Shown: piece by piece, positions 1 to 5,939 of the stretch
Layout: each line of letters starts with the position of its first letter
Position numbering within the stretch: position 1 is the first letter of the stretch
From: an uncultured Mucilaginibacter sp.
Lineage (GTDB): Bacteria > Bacteroidota > Bacteroidia > Sphingobacteriales > Sphingobacteriaceae
DNA: 17,840 nt
Reading direction: 5' to 3'
NCBI GenBank assembly: GCA_903885865.1
Contig: CAISKH010000070.1
Location: 1-17,840 of the forward strand
The notes under the pieces: generated by a model
Seen by the model: the letters and a program-made list of their open reading frames with translations, nothing else
Database searches by the model: none
Told to the model about the DNA's origin: nothing
Translations under genes and position numbers: made by a program

Positions 1-354
1 ACTAATTTTACCGGCGACGATCATTTGGATGCTGTTTCAATATTTGGCGGTGTTAAAAAGATCATCTTTTCAAAGAATTTCCAGGGGGGCGATATCGTTA
101 ACATATTTGGCGGTTCGGAGCTTGATTTTACACAAGCCGATATTAACGGCCGCGTATATATTGACGTAACCCAGGTATTTGGCGGCACCAAAATCATTGT
201 ACCCTCGCACTGGATGGTAATATCTGATATGGCCGCCATATTTGCTGGCTTTGATGATAAACGCATAAGAACTACCGCCCCTTTAGATAATAATAAGGTA
301 TTGGTTTTAAAAGGCACATCAATTTTTGCAGGTGTAGATATACGCAGCTATTAA
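1..354 (+). CDS. LiaF-like (cell-wall-active antibiotic response) protein, C-terminal part
   Basis: The reading frame is open to the left edge, so only the last 117 residues are present. They form repeated short beta units, each ending in IFGG, VFGG or IFAG, followed by a charged stretch, and the protein ends in SIFAGVDIRSY. This is the pattern of the LiaF C-terminal domain (YvqF/DUF2154-type beta solenoid). Full-length family members usually carry several membrane helices before this domain, which would lie outside the window. In Firmicutes LiaF restrains the LiaRS cell-envelope stress system. Here the next two genes are a LytS-type kinase and a LytTR regulator, and the gap to the kinase is only about 20 bases, so an envelope-stress signalling operon is a reasonable inference. 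The TTG at 25 is merely an in-frame codon and not a likely start. Confidence 0.75.
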   Translation, partial: TNFTGDDHLDAVSIFGGVKKIIFSKNFQGGDIVNIFGGSELDFTQADINGRVYIDVTQVFGGTKIIVPSHWMVISDMAAIFAGFDDKRIRTTAPLDNNKVLVLKGTSIFAGVDIRSY

Positions 355-374
355 TACCAATAAAATCATCAGTT

Positions 375-1409
375 TTGGCGGCATCAAATTTAACATTTTC
401 AAAATTACGCTGGGCATTCGTGGCTTGCGGGCTGGCGTGGGCCGGCCTGCAGTCCTACATTATACACGGTTTTGGATTTGACTGGTACACCGCTTTAACC
501 GATAGCCTGGTAAGTTCTATACTGCTTACTGCCGCCTGCTGGCTCATTAATAACAACCTGCGCTACTATCAACCCGGCAAAGGCAGCTACATTAATATAT
601 TAATATGGTGCATGGCGTTAGCCGCTAGTTGTACTGCAGGCTGCCGTTACGTGCTTCCGTATTTAAATGCTGGGTCGGTATATTTCAATTTTATGGGGCA
701 ATCGTTGGTGATACGGTTTTTTACCGATTTTTTGGCTATAGGGTGGATGGCTATGATCAGTATGATATGGTACTCACAGATTGACCAAAAAGAAAATGAA
801 AAACGCAAGCTCGAGGCCGAAAAACTGGCGCGCGATGCCGAATTATACAACCTGAGGCAGCAGCTACAGCCGCATTTTCTGTTCAACAGTTTAAACTCTA
901 TTAACGCCCTCATAGGTTTTAAGCCCGATGAAGCGCGTAAAATGATACACCAGCTATCTGATTTTTTACGCGGCACCCTTAAAAAAGATGACCAGCAGCA
1001 GGTTACTTTAAATGAAGAATTGCAGCATCTCAACTTATATTTGGATATTGAGAAGGTCCGTTTTGGGCACCGCTTAAAAACCGAAATAAGCTGCGACCAA
1101 AAGTGCGGCGAAAGCATTTTACCCGCCATGATACTACAGCCCCTGGTTGAAAATGCCATTAAATTTGGCCTGTACGATACCACAGAGGAGGTTGTGGTTA
1201 GCATAAGGGGCGAATTGGAGGGCAATTACCTCGAGCTTATTGTGCAAAACCCTTTCGACCCTAAAACTTCAAGACCCCGCCAGGGTACCGGTTTTGGGCT
1301 TAGCGCGGTGCAGCGCCGGTTATATTTGCTTTTCGGGCGCAACGACCTGATGGAAACTCATGCAAATGATAATATATTTACAACCATTATTAAAATTCCG
1401 CAGTTATGA
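375..1409 (+). CDS. LytS/YehU-type membrane sensor histidine kinase
   Basis: This is a 344-residue kinase of the His_kinase (PF06580) class. The N-terminal 130 residues hold about four hydrophobic segments (roughly 12-30, 43-58, 74-93 and 108-132), so the sensor sits in the inner membrane without a large outer domain. A charged linker (about 135-160) follows, then the phosphoacceptor motif QLQPHFLFNSLN with His167. The ATP-binding N box is LQPLVENAIKFG (254-265) and the G box is GTGFGLSAVQRRL (304-316). No ATG is well placed, so TTG at 375 is the best start; the frame is open further upstream and the exact start is uncertain. The ATGA overlap with the response regulator at 1406 indicates translational coupling and a cognate pair. 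The signal sensed cannot be read from the sequence; the LiaF-like neighbour suggests envelope state. Confidence 0.9.
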   Translation: MAASNLTFSKLRWAFVACGLAWAGLQSYIIHGFGFDWYTALTDSLVSSILLTAACWLINNNLRYYQPGKGSYINILIWCMALAASCTAGCRYVLPYLNAGSVYFNFMGQSLVIRFFTDFLAIGWMAMISMIWYSQIDQKENEKRKLEAEKLARDAELYNLRQQLQPHFLFNSLNSINALIGFKPDEARKMIHQLSDFLRGTLKKDDQQQVTLNEELQHLNLYLDIEKVRFGHRLKTEISCDQKCGESILPAMILQPLVENAIKFGLYDTTEEVVVSIRGELEGNYLELIVQNPFDPKTSRPRQGTGFGLSAVQRRLYLLFGRNDLMETHANDNIFTTIIKIPQL

Positions 1410-2146
1410 TACGTGCATTAATAATTGATGATGAGCCTTTGGCCCGTATGGTTGTACAGGAATATTTGCAGGGCTTCCCGCAGATAGAAGTTATACAGGA
1501 ATGCGGCGATGGCTTTGAGGGCCTTAAAGCCATACAGCAGCACCAGCCCGACCTGGTATTTTTAGATGTGCAAATGCCCAAAATAAATGGCTTCGAGATG
1601 CTGGAGCTGGTTGACGAGCAACCCGCCGTAATTTTCACCACCGCCTTTGATGAATACGCCATAAAAGCCTTCGAAGCCCACGCTACCGATTACCTGCTGA
1701 AACCATTCAGCAAGGAGCGGTTTAATAAGGCTATTGAAAAATATTTGGCACAGGCGCCGGGTGCTGCCAAACCAAAGCACGAAAACCTGCCCGAAACCGC
1801 CGCCGCCTCGCCTGCCCAGCATGAGCGTATTGTGGTAAAAACCGGCACCAAGGTAAAAATTATTCCGGTGGCTGATGTGCAGTACCTGCAGGCCGACGAT
1901 GACTATGTAAGCGTATTTACGCAAGAAGGCTCGTACCTTAAAAATAAAACCATGAGCTTTTTTGAGCAAACGCTGGATGCCCGCCAGTTTGTACGCGTGC
2001 ACCGCAGCTACATGGTAGCCGTGCAGGAAATAACCCGTATTGACCCCTACGAAAAAGATAGCCACCTGGCCATCCTCAAATCGGGCGCTAAAATACCGGT
2101 AAGCAAAACCGGGTATGTAAAGTTGAAGCAGGTTTTGGGGATATAG
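1406..2146 (+). CDS. LytTR-family response regulator
   Basis: This is a 246-residue two-domain regulator. The N-terminal receiver domain (about 1-115) shows the acidic pair D8/D9 in IIDDEPLAR, the phosphoacceptor Asp54 in VFLDVQMPKINGFEML, the conserved Thr in IFTTAFDEYA (78-79) and Lys99 in YLLKPF. A proline- and alanine-rich linker (about 115-138) leads to a C-terminal LytTR DNA-binding domain (about 140-246) with the signature FVRVHRSYMVA. It accepts phosphate from the kinase encoded just upstream, whose stop codon overlaps its start (ATGA). LytTR regulators usually bind paired direct repeats, but none is obvious in this window, so its targets are unknown. The gene ends the operon and is followed by a degenerate palindrome at 2174-2211. 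Confidence 0.92.
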   Translation: MIRALIIDDEPLARMVVQEYLQGFPQIEVIQECGDGFEGLKAIQQHQPDLVFLDVQMPKINGFEMLELVDEQPAVIFTTAFDEYAIKAFEAHATDYLLKPFSKERFNKAIEKYLAQAPGAAKPKHENLPETAAASPAQHERIVVKTGTKVKIIPVADVQYLQADDDYVSVFTQEGSYLKNKTMSFFEQTLDARQFVRVHRSYMVAVQEITRIDPYEKDSHLAILKSGAKIPVSKTGYVKLKQVLGI

Positions 2147-2173
2147 GGGGTTAATCGCCGCCTTTTAACTTTT

Positions 2174-2211
2174 GTTCGTCCGCTCTGTATCACTTCTCCC
2201 ATCGGACGTAC
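2174..2211. repeat. Degenerate copy of the TGTCCGTCCG palindrome family
   Basis: The left arm GTTCGTCCG (2174-2182) and right arm CGGACGTAC (2203-2211) pair at 8 of 9 positions around a 20-nt loop. The arm core resembles the palindromes at 5115-5162, 5704-5747 and 5839-5881. It lies in the 125-bp gap between the LytTR regulator and arsR and could act as a weak terminator, although no T-tract follows. It is the least convincing member of the family. Confidence 0.45.
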
Positions 2212-2232
2212 CGGATACTTTTTAATTTTCCA

Positions 2233-2264
2233 TTTGCATATCTCCTAAATCAATCGTAATATTG
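2233..2264 (+). promoter_or_regulatory. Candidate arsR promoter
   Basis: TTTG (2233-2236), a 20-nt spacer and TAATATTG (2257-2264) match the Bacteroidota primary-sigma consensus TTTG-N19-20-TAnnTTTG with one mismatch in the -7 element. The -7 element lies inside the palindrome at 2253-2268, the right place for a repressor to block polymerase. Taken literally, transcription would start within a few bases of the ATG at 2272, implying a nearly leaderless message, so either the promoter or the start codon call may be slightly off. Confidence 0.45.
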
Positions 2265-2268
2265 CGAT
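2253..2268. promoter_or_regulatory. Candidate ArsR operator 1
   Basis: ATCGTAATATTGCGAT is a near-perfect palindrome (arms ATCG/CGAT around an AATATT centre) ending three bases before the arsR start codon. A sibling site at 2620-2635 shares 12 consecutive bases, AATCGTAATATT. ArsR/SmtB repressors bind imperfect 12-2-12-type palindromes in their own promoters, so autoregulation through this site is likely. Confidence 0.6.
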
Positions 2269-2271
2269 ATA

Positions 2272-2601
2272 ATGGGATTAACCAAAACAGAAATATTTAC
2301 CGATGAGCAAAATAAGCTCGCGCTGATGCTTAAAGCAATGGCGCATCCCGCCCGTATTGCCATATTACAGCACCTCATTAATACCAACGCCTGTATTTGC
2401 GGCGACCTGGTTGACGAACTGGGCCTGGCGCAGGCTACCATATCGCAACACTTAAAAGAGTTGAAGAACGCCGGATTGATACAGGGCACCATTGAAGGCG
2501 CGAGCGTATGCTATTGTATCGAGCCAGCGGCATGGCAACTTTTAAATACCGAACTAAGTAAATTCTTCGGCTCGTATACCGCACCGAAAAACTGCTGTTA
2601 A
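2272..2601 (+). CDS. arsR: ArsR/SmtB-family arsenic-responsive repressor
   Basis: This 109-residue winged-helix repressor has the family hallmarks: the KAMAHPARIAILQHL helix near the N terminus, the recognition helix in AQATISQHLKELKNAGLI (about 53-70) and a C-terminal wing. Cys41 and Cys43 (NACICGDL) occupy the As(III)-binding position known from the E. coli ArsR CVC motif. Further cysteines lie at 80 and 82 (CYC), and the protein ends in NCC (108-109), which could supply the third thiolate ligand. Loss of DNA binding on As(III) binding would release the downstream genes. Two palindromic operator candidates flank this gene. It heads the arsR - DUF6428-like - arsC - arsC - acr3 operon; the next gene starts 32 bases after its stop. 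Antimonite response is possible but cannot be separated by sequence. Confidence 0.93.
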   Translation: MGLTKTEIFTDEQNKLALMLKAMAHPARIAILQHLINTNACICGDLVDELGLAQATISQHLKELKNAGLIQGTIEGASVCYCIEPAAWQLLNTELSKFFGSYTAPKNCC

Positions 2602-2619
2602 AAAAATTTGAACATATTA

Positions 2620-2635
2620 ATCGTAATATTACAAT
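2620..2635. promoter_or_regulatory. Candidate ArsR operator 2, inside the operon
   Basis: ATCGTAATATTACAAT repeats the left and central part of operator 1 and contains the perfect 10-bp palindrome GTAATATTAC (2623-2632). It overlaps the first two bases of the downstream start codon at 2634. Its presence between arsR and the next gene suggests a second level of ArsR control over the effector genes, though I see no well-spaced promoter here. Confidence 0.5.
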
Positions 2636-3155
2636 GGAAACAATAAACTGGAGATCATTTAAACAAGCGTTGGTGAGCAACCCCGAACTGGAACTGCAAT
2701 TTCAGTATGCCGAAAATAAGTGGGTAAATGCCGCTTACCATATCACCGAGATCAAGCAGGCGCCTATTACCTCGGTTGATTGCGGCGGGGTAATGAATAG
2801 CTGGACCGAAATTATTATACAATTAATGGAGCCTGAAAATCAGCATCAGCAAAATGCTATGAAAGTTAATAAGGCCCTGGCCATTATTGAACTGGTTGAG
2901 CGGGCATTACCATTAAACCCCTCAGGCACGGTAAAAATTGAATTTGGCAACCTCGAATTTGATACCCGGCAACTGGTACCTAACGAAATAATAATTGACG
3001 GCGATAACCTTGTTATTGACCTTAGGCCCGATGCCGTGCAATGCAAAGCCATCGAGCGTGGCGGAAGCTGCGGCGCGCCCGCAACCAAACCCAAAACCGA
3101 ATTAAAAAATTTAGCAGTCGCGGCCGGTTGTGAGCCGGGCAGCGGTTGCTGTTAA
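2634..3155 (+). CDS. DUF6428-like ars-operon protein with a cysteine-rich tail
   Basis: This 173-residue soluble protein resembles the DUF6428 family seen in Bacteroidota ars clusters (recognition from memory, moderate certainty). No catalytic motif is evident. The body (about 1-130) alternates predicted strands and helices and includes HITEIKQAPITSVDCGG and a long helix around 72-92. The tail is rich in cysteine: CKAIERGGSC (137-146) and CEPGSGCC (166-173). This clustering, together with its place between arsR and two arsenate reductases, suggests As(III) binding, for example handing arsenite to the pump or the repressor; that role is inference. A second operator-like site overlaps its start. 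The first arsC begins 21 bases after its stop, consistent with one transcript. It has no signal peptide and should be cytoplasmic. Confidence 0.75.
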   Translation: METINWRSFKQALVSNPELELQFQYAENKWVNAAYHITEIKQAPITSVDCGGVMNSWTEIIIQLMEPENQHQQNAMKVNKALAIIELVERALPLNPSGTVKIEFGNLEFDTRQLVPNEIIIDGDNLVIDLRPDAVQCKAIERGGSCGAPATKPKTELKNLAVAAGCEPGSGCC

Positions 3156-3176
3156 CCCATATTTAATAAGCATATC

Positions 3177-3623
3177 ATGATACAACGTAAAATTCTTTTT
3201 GTGTGCATACATAATTCAGCCCGCAGCCAAATGGCAGAAGCTTTTTTAAATAAATTCGGCGGAGATATGTTCCAGGCCGAAAGCGCGGGCATAGAACCCG
3301 GTAAACTTAACCCGAATGTGGTGCAGGTGATGCAGGAAATAGGCATCGATATCAGCAAAAACGGCACACAGGGGGTTTTTTATCTTTTTAAACAAGGCAA
3401 GCTTTACCAGGCCGTTATAACGGTTTGCGACGCGGCCAGCGCCGAGTCATGCCCCATATTTCCCGGAAAGGTTAAGCGCCTCGGCTGGTCATTTGCCGAC
3501 CCTTCCGCTTTTACGGGTACAAAAGAGGAAATTCTTGAACAAACCCGCAAGGTACGTAACGAAATAAAGGAAAAGGTGCTTACTTTTATTGCCGAAGCGA
3601 AACACCTGGAATACTGGAATTAA
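3177..3623 (+). CDS. arsC: Thioredoxin-type arsenate reductase ArsC (first copy)
   Basis: This 148-residue protein has the low-molecular-weight tyrosine phosphatase fold used by pI258-type ArsC. The P-loop CIHNSARS holds nucleophile Cys10 and Arg16. Cys84 and Cys92 in VCDAASAESCP match the redox pair of the triple-cysteine relay, and Asp108 in FADPS is the expected general acid. It reduces arsenate to arsenite in the cytoplasm, with oxidised cysteines probably renewed by thioredoxin. A related gene follows directly at 3636, so the operon carries two reductases. In this copy the region after Gly56 (ISKNGTQGVFYLFKQGKLYQ) is longer and more basic than in the second copy, so the two are clearly diverged paralogues and not a recent duplication. 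The start at 3177 is a clear ATG 21 bases after the previous stop. Confidence 0.9.
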   Translation: MIQRKILFVCIHNSARSQMAEAFLNKFGGDMFQAESAGIEPGKLNPNVVQVMQEIGIDISKNGTQGVFYLFKQGKLYQAVITVCDAASAESCPIFPGKVKRLGWSFADPSAFTGTKEEILEQTRKVRNEIKEKVLTFIAEAKHLEYWN

Positions 3624-3635
3624 TAATTACCGTTG

Positions 3636-4064
3636 ATGAAAAATATATTAGTGTTATGCACCGGCAATAGCTGCCGAAGCCAGATAGCCGAGGGTTACCT
3701 GAGGCATTTCGCGGGCAATAAGGCAACTATTTACAGCGCGGGTATTGAAACCCACGGCGTAAACCCAAAAGCCATACAGGTGATGGCCGAAGATGGTATT
3801 GATATTAGCCACCATACCTCTAACAATGTGGATGAATATATAAATATCCGCTTCGATTACGTAATTACCGTTTGCGATAACGCGAAAGAAAACTGCCCTT
3901 ATTTCCCAACTAAGGCGCAACGCTTCCACTATAACTTTCCCGACCCTGCAAAGGCTACCGGTACGCCCGATGAGGTGATGAATGAGTTTAGACTGGTTAG
4001 GGATATGATAAAAACTTACTCAGTCGATTTTATAAACCAACACTTCGCGCATGACAGCCAATAA
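3636..4064 (+). CDS. arsC: Thioredoxin-type arsenate reductase ArsC (second copy)
   Basis: This is a second low-molecular-weight phosphatase-like arsenate reductase of 142 residues. I start it at ATG 3636; an in-frame TTG one codon earlier is a less likely start. The P-loop CTGNSCRS contains Cys8, an extra Cys13 and Arg14; the redox pair is Cys80 and Cys87 in VCDNAKENCP; and the acid is Asp103 in FPDPAKATG. All residues of the triple-cysteine mechanism are present, so it should be active and not a decayed copy. It begins 12 bases after the first arsC and overlaps the acr3 start by 14 bases (4051-4064), which suggests translational coupling of arsenite production with export. A role as a protein tyrosine phosphatase is less likely because of the three cysteines and the context. 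Confidence 0.9.
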   Translation: MKNILVLCTGNSCRSQIAEGYLRHFAGNKATIYSAGIETHGVNPKAIQVMAEDGIDISHHTSNNVDEYINIRFDYVITVCDNAKENCPYFPTKAQRFHYNFPDPAKATGTPDEVMNEFRLVRDMIKTYSVDFINQHFAHDSQ

Positions 4065-5109
4065 CTGCACCCCCGCACAACGTAAAAAGTTAAGCTTTTT
4101 AGATCGTTACCTTACCCTGTGGATATTTTTGGCGATGGGCATCGGCGTAGCGGTGGGTTACTTTATACCCTCATCGGCAGGGTTTATTAACTCGTGGTCG
4201 AGCGGTACCACCAACATCCCTTTGGCCATTGGTTTAATATTGATGATGTACCCGCCCCTCGCCAAAGTGCGGTACGAAAAAATGGGCGAAGTATTTAAGG
4301 ATACCAAAGTGTTAACCGCCTCGCTGGTACTCAATTGGATAATAGGGCCAATATTGATGTTTATATTAGCCATTACTCTGTTGCGCGGCTACCCGACCTA
4401 CATGATCGGGCTGATACTGATAGGTCTGGCCCGCTGCATAGCCATGGTAGTAGTATGGAACGAACTGGCCGAGGGCAACCGCGAGTATGCCGCCGGCCTA
4501 ATAGCATTGAACAGTATATTCCAGGTGTTGTTTTACAGCGTTTACGCGTATGTATTTATCACTATACTGCCGCCATTCTTCGGCCTTAAGGGGTTGGCTG
4601 TAAATATCACTATTGGCGCCATAGCGCGAAGTGTAGGCATTTACCTGGGCATACCGTTTGCTGCGGGCATCATCAGCCGGTATACGCTTATTAAACTTAA
4701 GGGGGAAGAATGGTTCCAACAAAAATATGTGCCCCTTATATCGCCCATAACCTTGGTGGCCCTGTTATTTACCATAGTGGTGATGTTCAGTTTAAAAGGG
4801 AGCCTCATCATTCACATCCCGTTTGATGTGCTGCGCATCGCTATCCCGCTGGCCATTTACTTTACGGTAATGTTTATGCTCAGTTTCTTTATCGGCAAAT
4901 GGTTCGGCGCCGATTATTCGCGCAGCACCTCTATAGCCTTTACCGCTACCGGCAACAATTTTGAGCTGGCAATAGCCGTCGCGATAGGCGTATTCGGCAT
5001 TAATAGCGGCGAAGCGTTTACAGGCGTTATAGGCCCATTAGTTGAAGTGCCGGCTTTAATTGCATTGGTTAATGTGGCGTTTTGGTTTAGGAACAGGTTG
5101 AAATGGTGA
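4051..5109 (+). CDS. acr3: ACR3-family arsenite efflux permease
   Basis: This 352-residue integral membrane protein has about ten hydrophobic helices, matching the usual ACR3 (BART superfamily) length of about 350. The family signature GLARCIAMVVVWNELAEG contains Cys129, and the conserved Glu332 lies in GPLVEVPALIALVNV near the end; both are needed for arsenite transport in studied ACR3 proteins. The segment ATGNNFELAIAVAIGVFG (299-316) is the other typical broken-helix motif. It exports As(OH)3 or arsenite from the cytoplasm in exchange for protons. It is last in the ars operon and its start lies inside the second arsC. A perfect 15-bp inverted repeat begins six bases after its stop and may help end the transcript. 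Confidence 0.95.
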   Translation: MTANNCTPAQRKKLSFLDRYLTLWIFLAMGIGVAVGYFIPSSAGFINSWSSGTTNIPLAIGLILMMYPPLAKVRYEKMGEVFKDTKVLTASLVLNWIIGPILMFILAITLLRGYPTYMIGLILIGLARCIAMVVVWNELAEGNREYAAGLIALNSIFQVLFYSVYAYVFITILPPFFGLKGLAVNITIGAIARSVGIYLGIPFAAGIISRYTLIKLKGEEWFQQKYVPLISPITLVALLFTIVVMFSLKGSLIIHIPFDVLRIAIPLAIYFTVMFMLSFFIGKWFGADYSRSTSIAFTATGNNFELAIAVAIGVFGINSGEAFTGVIGPLVEVPALIALVNVAFWFRNRLKW

Positions 5110-5114
5110 TTGGG

Positions 5115-5162
5115 GGTGTCCGTCCGTTCTAAAATACCTATACTTCCGAACGGACGGACACC
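5115..5162. repeat. Perfect 15-bp palindrome, TGTCCGTCCG family copy
   Basis: Left arm GGTGTCCGTCCGTTC (5115-5129) pairs perfectly with right arm GAACGGACGGACACC (5148-5162) around an 18-nt loop. It starts six bases after the acr3 stop. There is no T-tract, so a Rho-independent terminator is not certain; transcript 3' end protection or a REP-like mobile palindrome fits as well. Related copies lie at 5704-5747, 5839-5881 and, weakly, 2174-2211. Confidence 0.85.
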
Positions 5163-5188
5163 TACCTATATCATATCGTACCTCACAG

Positions 5189-5217
5189 GTCATTGCAAAC
5201 GACAGTGTGGTAATCTC
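5189..5217. repeat. Possible degenerate copy of a GTCATTGC...GCAATCTC repeat
   Basis: The stretch begins GTCATTGC and ends GGTAATCTC, and its ends ATTGC and GTAAT can pair with one G-U. It resembles, from memory, a dispersed intergenic repeat with ends GTCATTGCGA and GCAATCTC that occurs in many Bacteroidota genomes. The similarity is partial and a genome-wide search was not possible. The rest of 5163-5331 shows only a short hairpin, CTGATT (5262-5267) with AATCAG (5277-5282), and an A-rich run before the next gene. Confidence 0.35.
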
Positions 5218-5331
5218 TACCCGATAATGCGTTTATTTCCTTTAGTACTTCATTATTAATACTGATTCCTCCTTAAAATCAGGTGTCAAAAAACGTATTA
5301 AATAAACAGGTAGCTTTAAAAAAAAACCAAA

Positions 5332-5571
5332 ATGCAAAATGCAATCACTACTGAAGATCTAATTGAATTAGGTTTTTACAAAAAAGAAGAAGGCAAATTT
5401 GCTATTAGCCATAATAGCGGAACTTTAACATTAGAGAAGCACAGGGATGTAATCAATTGGAATGTGAGTTATGAAGGAAGTAAATTATTTACTACATCAT
5501 ATACAATTGAAAAACTTACACATTTACTAAAAGGGTTAAGCTTTATTGAATTACCGGTAAGTAATAATTAA
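5332..5571 (+). CDS. Small orphan protein, 79 residues, unknown function
   Basis: I do not recognise this protein. It starts at ATG after an A-rich stretch and encodes a soluble 79-residue chain: an N-terminal helix (about 6-16, TTEDLIELGFYK), then alternating strand-like segments (about 22-57) and a C-terminal helix with a short strand (about 58-76, YTIEKLTHLLKGLSFIEL). There are no cysteines, no signal peptide and no membrane segment. Codon use is noticeably more AT-rich than in the neighbouring ars genes. It stands alone on its strand between the ars operon and the oppositely oriented DinB-like gene, inside a stretch bounded by repeat palindromes, so it looks like accessory cargo. A good ATG, a full-length open frame and plausible amino acid composition make it likely to be real. 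Confidence 0.6.
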   Translation: MQNAITTEDLIELGFYKKEEGKFAISHNSGTLTLEKHRDVINWNVSYEGSKLFTTSYTIEKLTHLLKGLSFIELPVSNN

Positions 5572-5594
5572 TTTATGCCGGTAATAATAAAAAA

Positions 5595-5702
5595 ATGACT
5601 GGATTTTTAGAAAATACCCGCTATAGCCTACCTATAGTATTAATTATAGATGGCTTTGGTTACTTGTGCAAAAAGCAACTACGCAAATTATGTGGGTGGT
5701 GA
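5595..5702 (+). CDS. Possible 35-residue hydrophobic peptide
   Basis: An ATG at 5595 opens a 35-codon frame ending in TGA at 5700-5702. The peptide starts MTGFLENTRYSLPIVLIIDG, continues through FGYLC and ends with a basic segment (KKQLRKLCGW). The hydrophobic middle (about 12-24) followed by a basic tail would suit a small membrane-associated peptide. It begins 23 bases after the stop of the 79-residue gene and stops just before the palindrome at 5704. It is short enough to be chance, and nothing else supports translation. Confidence 0.25.
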   Translation: MTGFLENTRYSLPIVLIIDGFGYLCKKQLRKLCGW

Positions 5703-5703
5703 G

Positions 5704-5747
5704 TGTCCGTCCGCTTCTGACCCGGACACTATGGAACAATCGGACGG
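5704..5747. repeat. TGTCCGTCCG-family copy; left half of an inverted pair
   Basis: Contains TGTCCGTCCG (5704-5713), the core ACCCGGACACTATGG (5720-5734) and CGGACGG (5741-5747). CCGTCCG (5707-5713) can pair with CGGACGG (5741-5747), or GTGTCCG (5703-5709) with CGGACAC (5723-5729), giving two alternative hairpins. Bases 5704-5734 match the reverse complement of 5851-5881 at 29 of 31 positions. Confidence 0.8.
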
Positions 5748-5838
5748 TTTAATCTGAGTGATGTAAAAGCATCCATATACAAATATAAAGAAAATTTCTG
5801 AATTTATAAAGAATAATCTTTAAAAAATTAATGTTAAA

Positions 5839-5881
5839 TGTCCGTCCGTCCCATAGTGTCCGGGTAAGAAACGGACGGACA
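5839..5881. repeat. TGTCCGTCCG-family copy; right half of an inverted pair
   Basis: TGTCCGTCCGT (5839-5849) and ACGGACGGACA (5871-5881) form perfect 11-bp arms around a 21-nt loop holding the core CCATAGTGTCCGGGT (5851-5865), the reverse complement of the core at 5720-5734. The 91 bases between the two copies (5748-5838) are very AT-rich and show no gene. Together 5704-5881 looks like a 178-bp element with inverted ends. Confidence 0.8.
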
Positions 5882-5890
5882 AAACAATTA

Positions 5891-5923
5891 AGACTTACGA
5901 AGTTTTAAAAACTTCGTAAGTCT
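5891..5923. terminator. Perfect 16-bp palindrome, likely bidirectional terminator or REP
   Basis: AGACTTACGAAGTTTT (5891-5906) and AAAACTTCGTAAGTCT (5908-5923) pair perfectly around one base. The arms end in T- and A-tracts at the apex. It lies 16 bases beyond the 3' end of the minus-strand DinB-like gene and after the plus-strand cassette, so convergent transcripts could both end here. A palindrome of this sequence seems common between genes in Bacteroidota (recollection, unverified). Confidence 0.6.
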
Positions 5924-5939
5924 ACTTCTATCAAGAACC

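Noticed and set aside
3633..3635. TTG start for the second arsC
   Set aside because: An ATG follows immediately and fits the normal N terminus of the family.
4335..4589. An 84-residue plus-strand frame inside acr3
   Set aside because: It overlaps the middle of a well-supported permease in another phase and shows no motif.
5554..5590. Direct repeat CCGGTAA(G)TAATAA at the end of the 79-residue gene (5554-5567 and 5578-5590)
   Set aside because: Two short AT-rich copies with one gap; interpretable as chance or local duplication, and no function suggested.
5704..5881. Complete insertion sequence or CRISPR array
   Set aside because: The copies are few, inverted and not evenly spaced, and no transposase or cas gene lies between or beside them.
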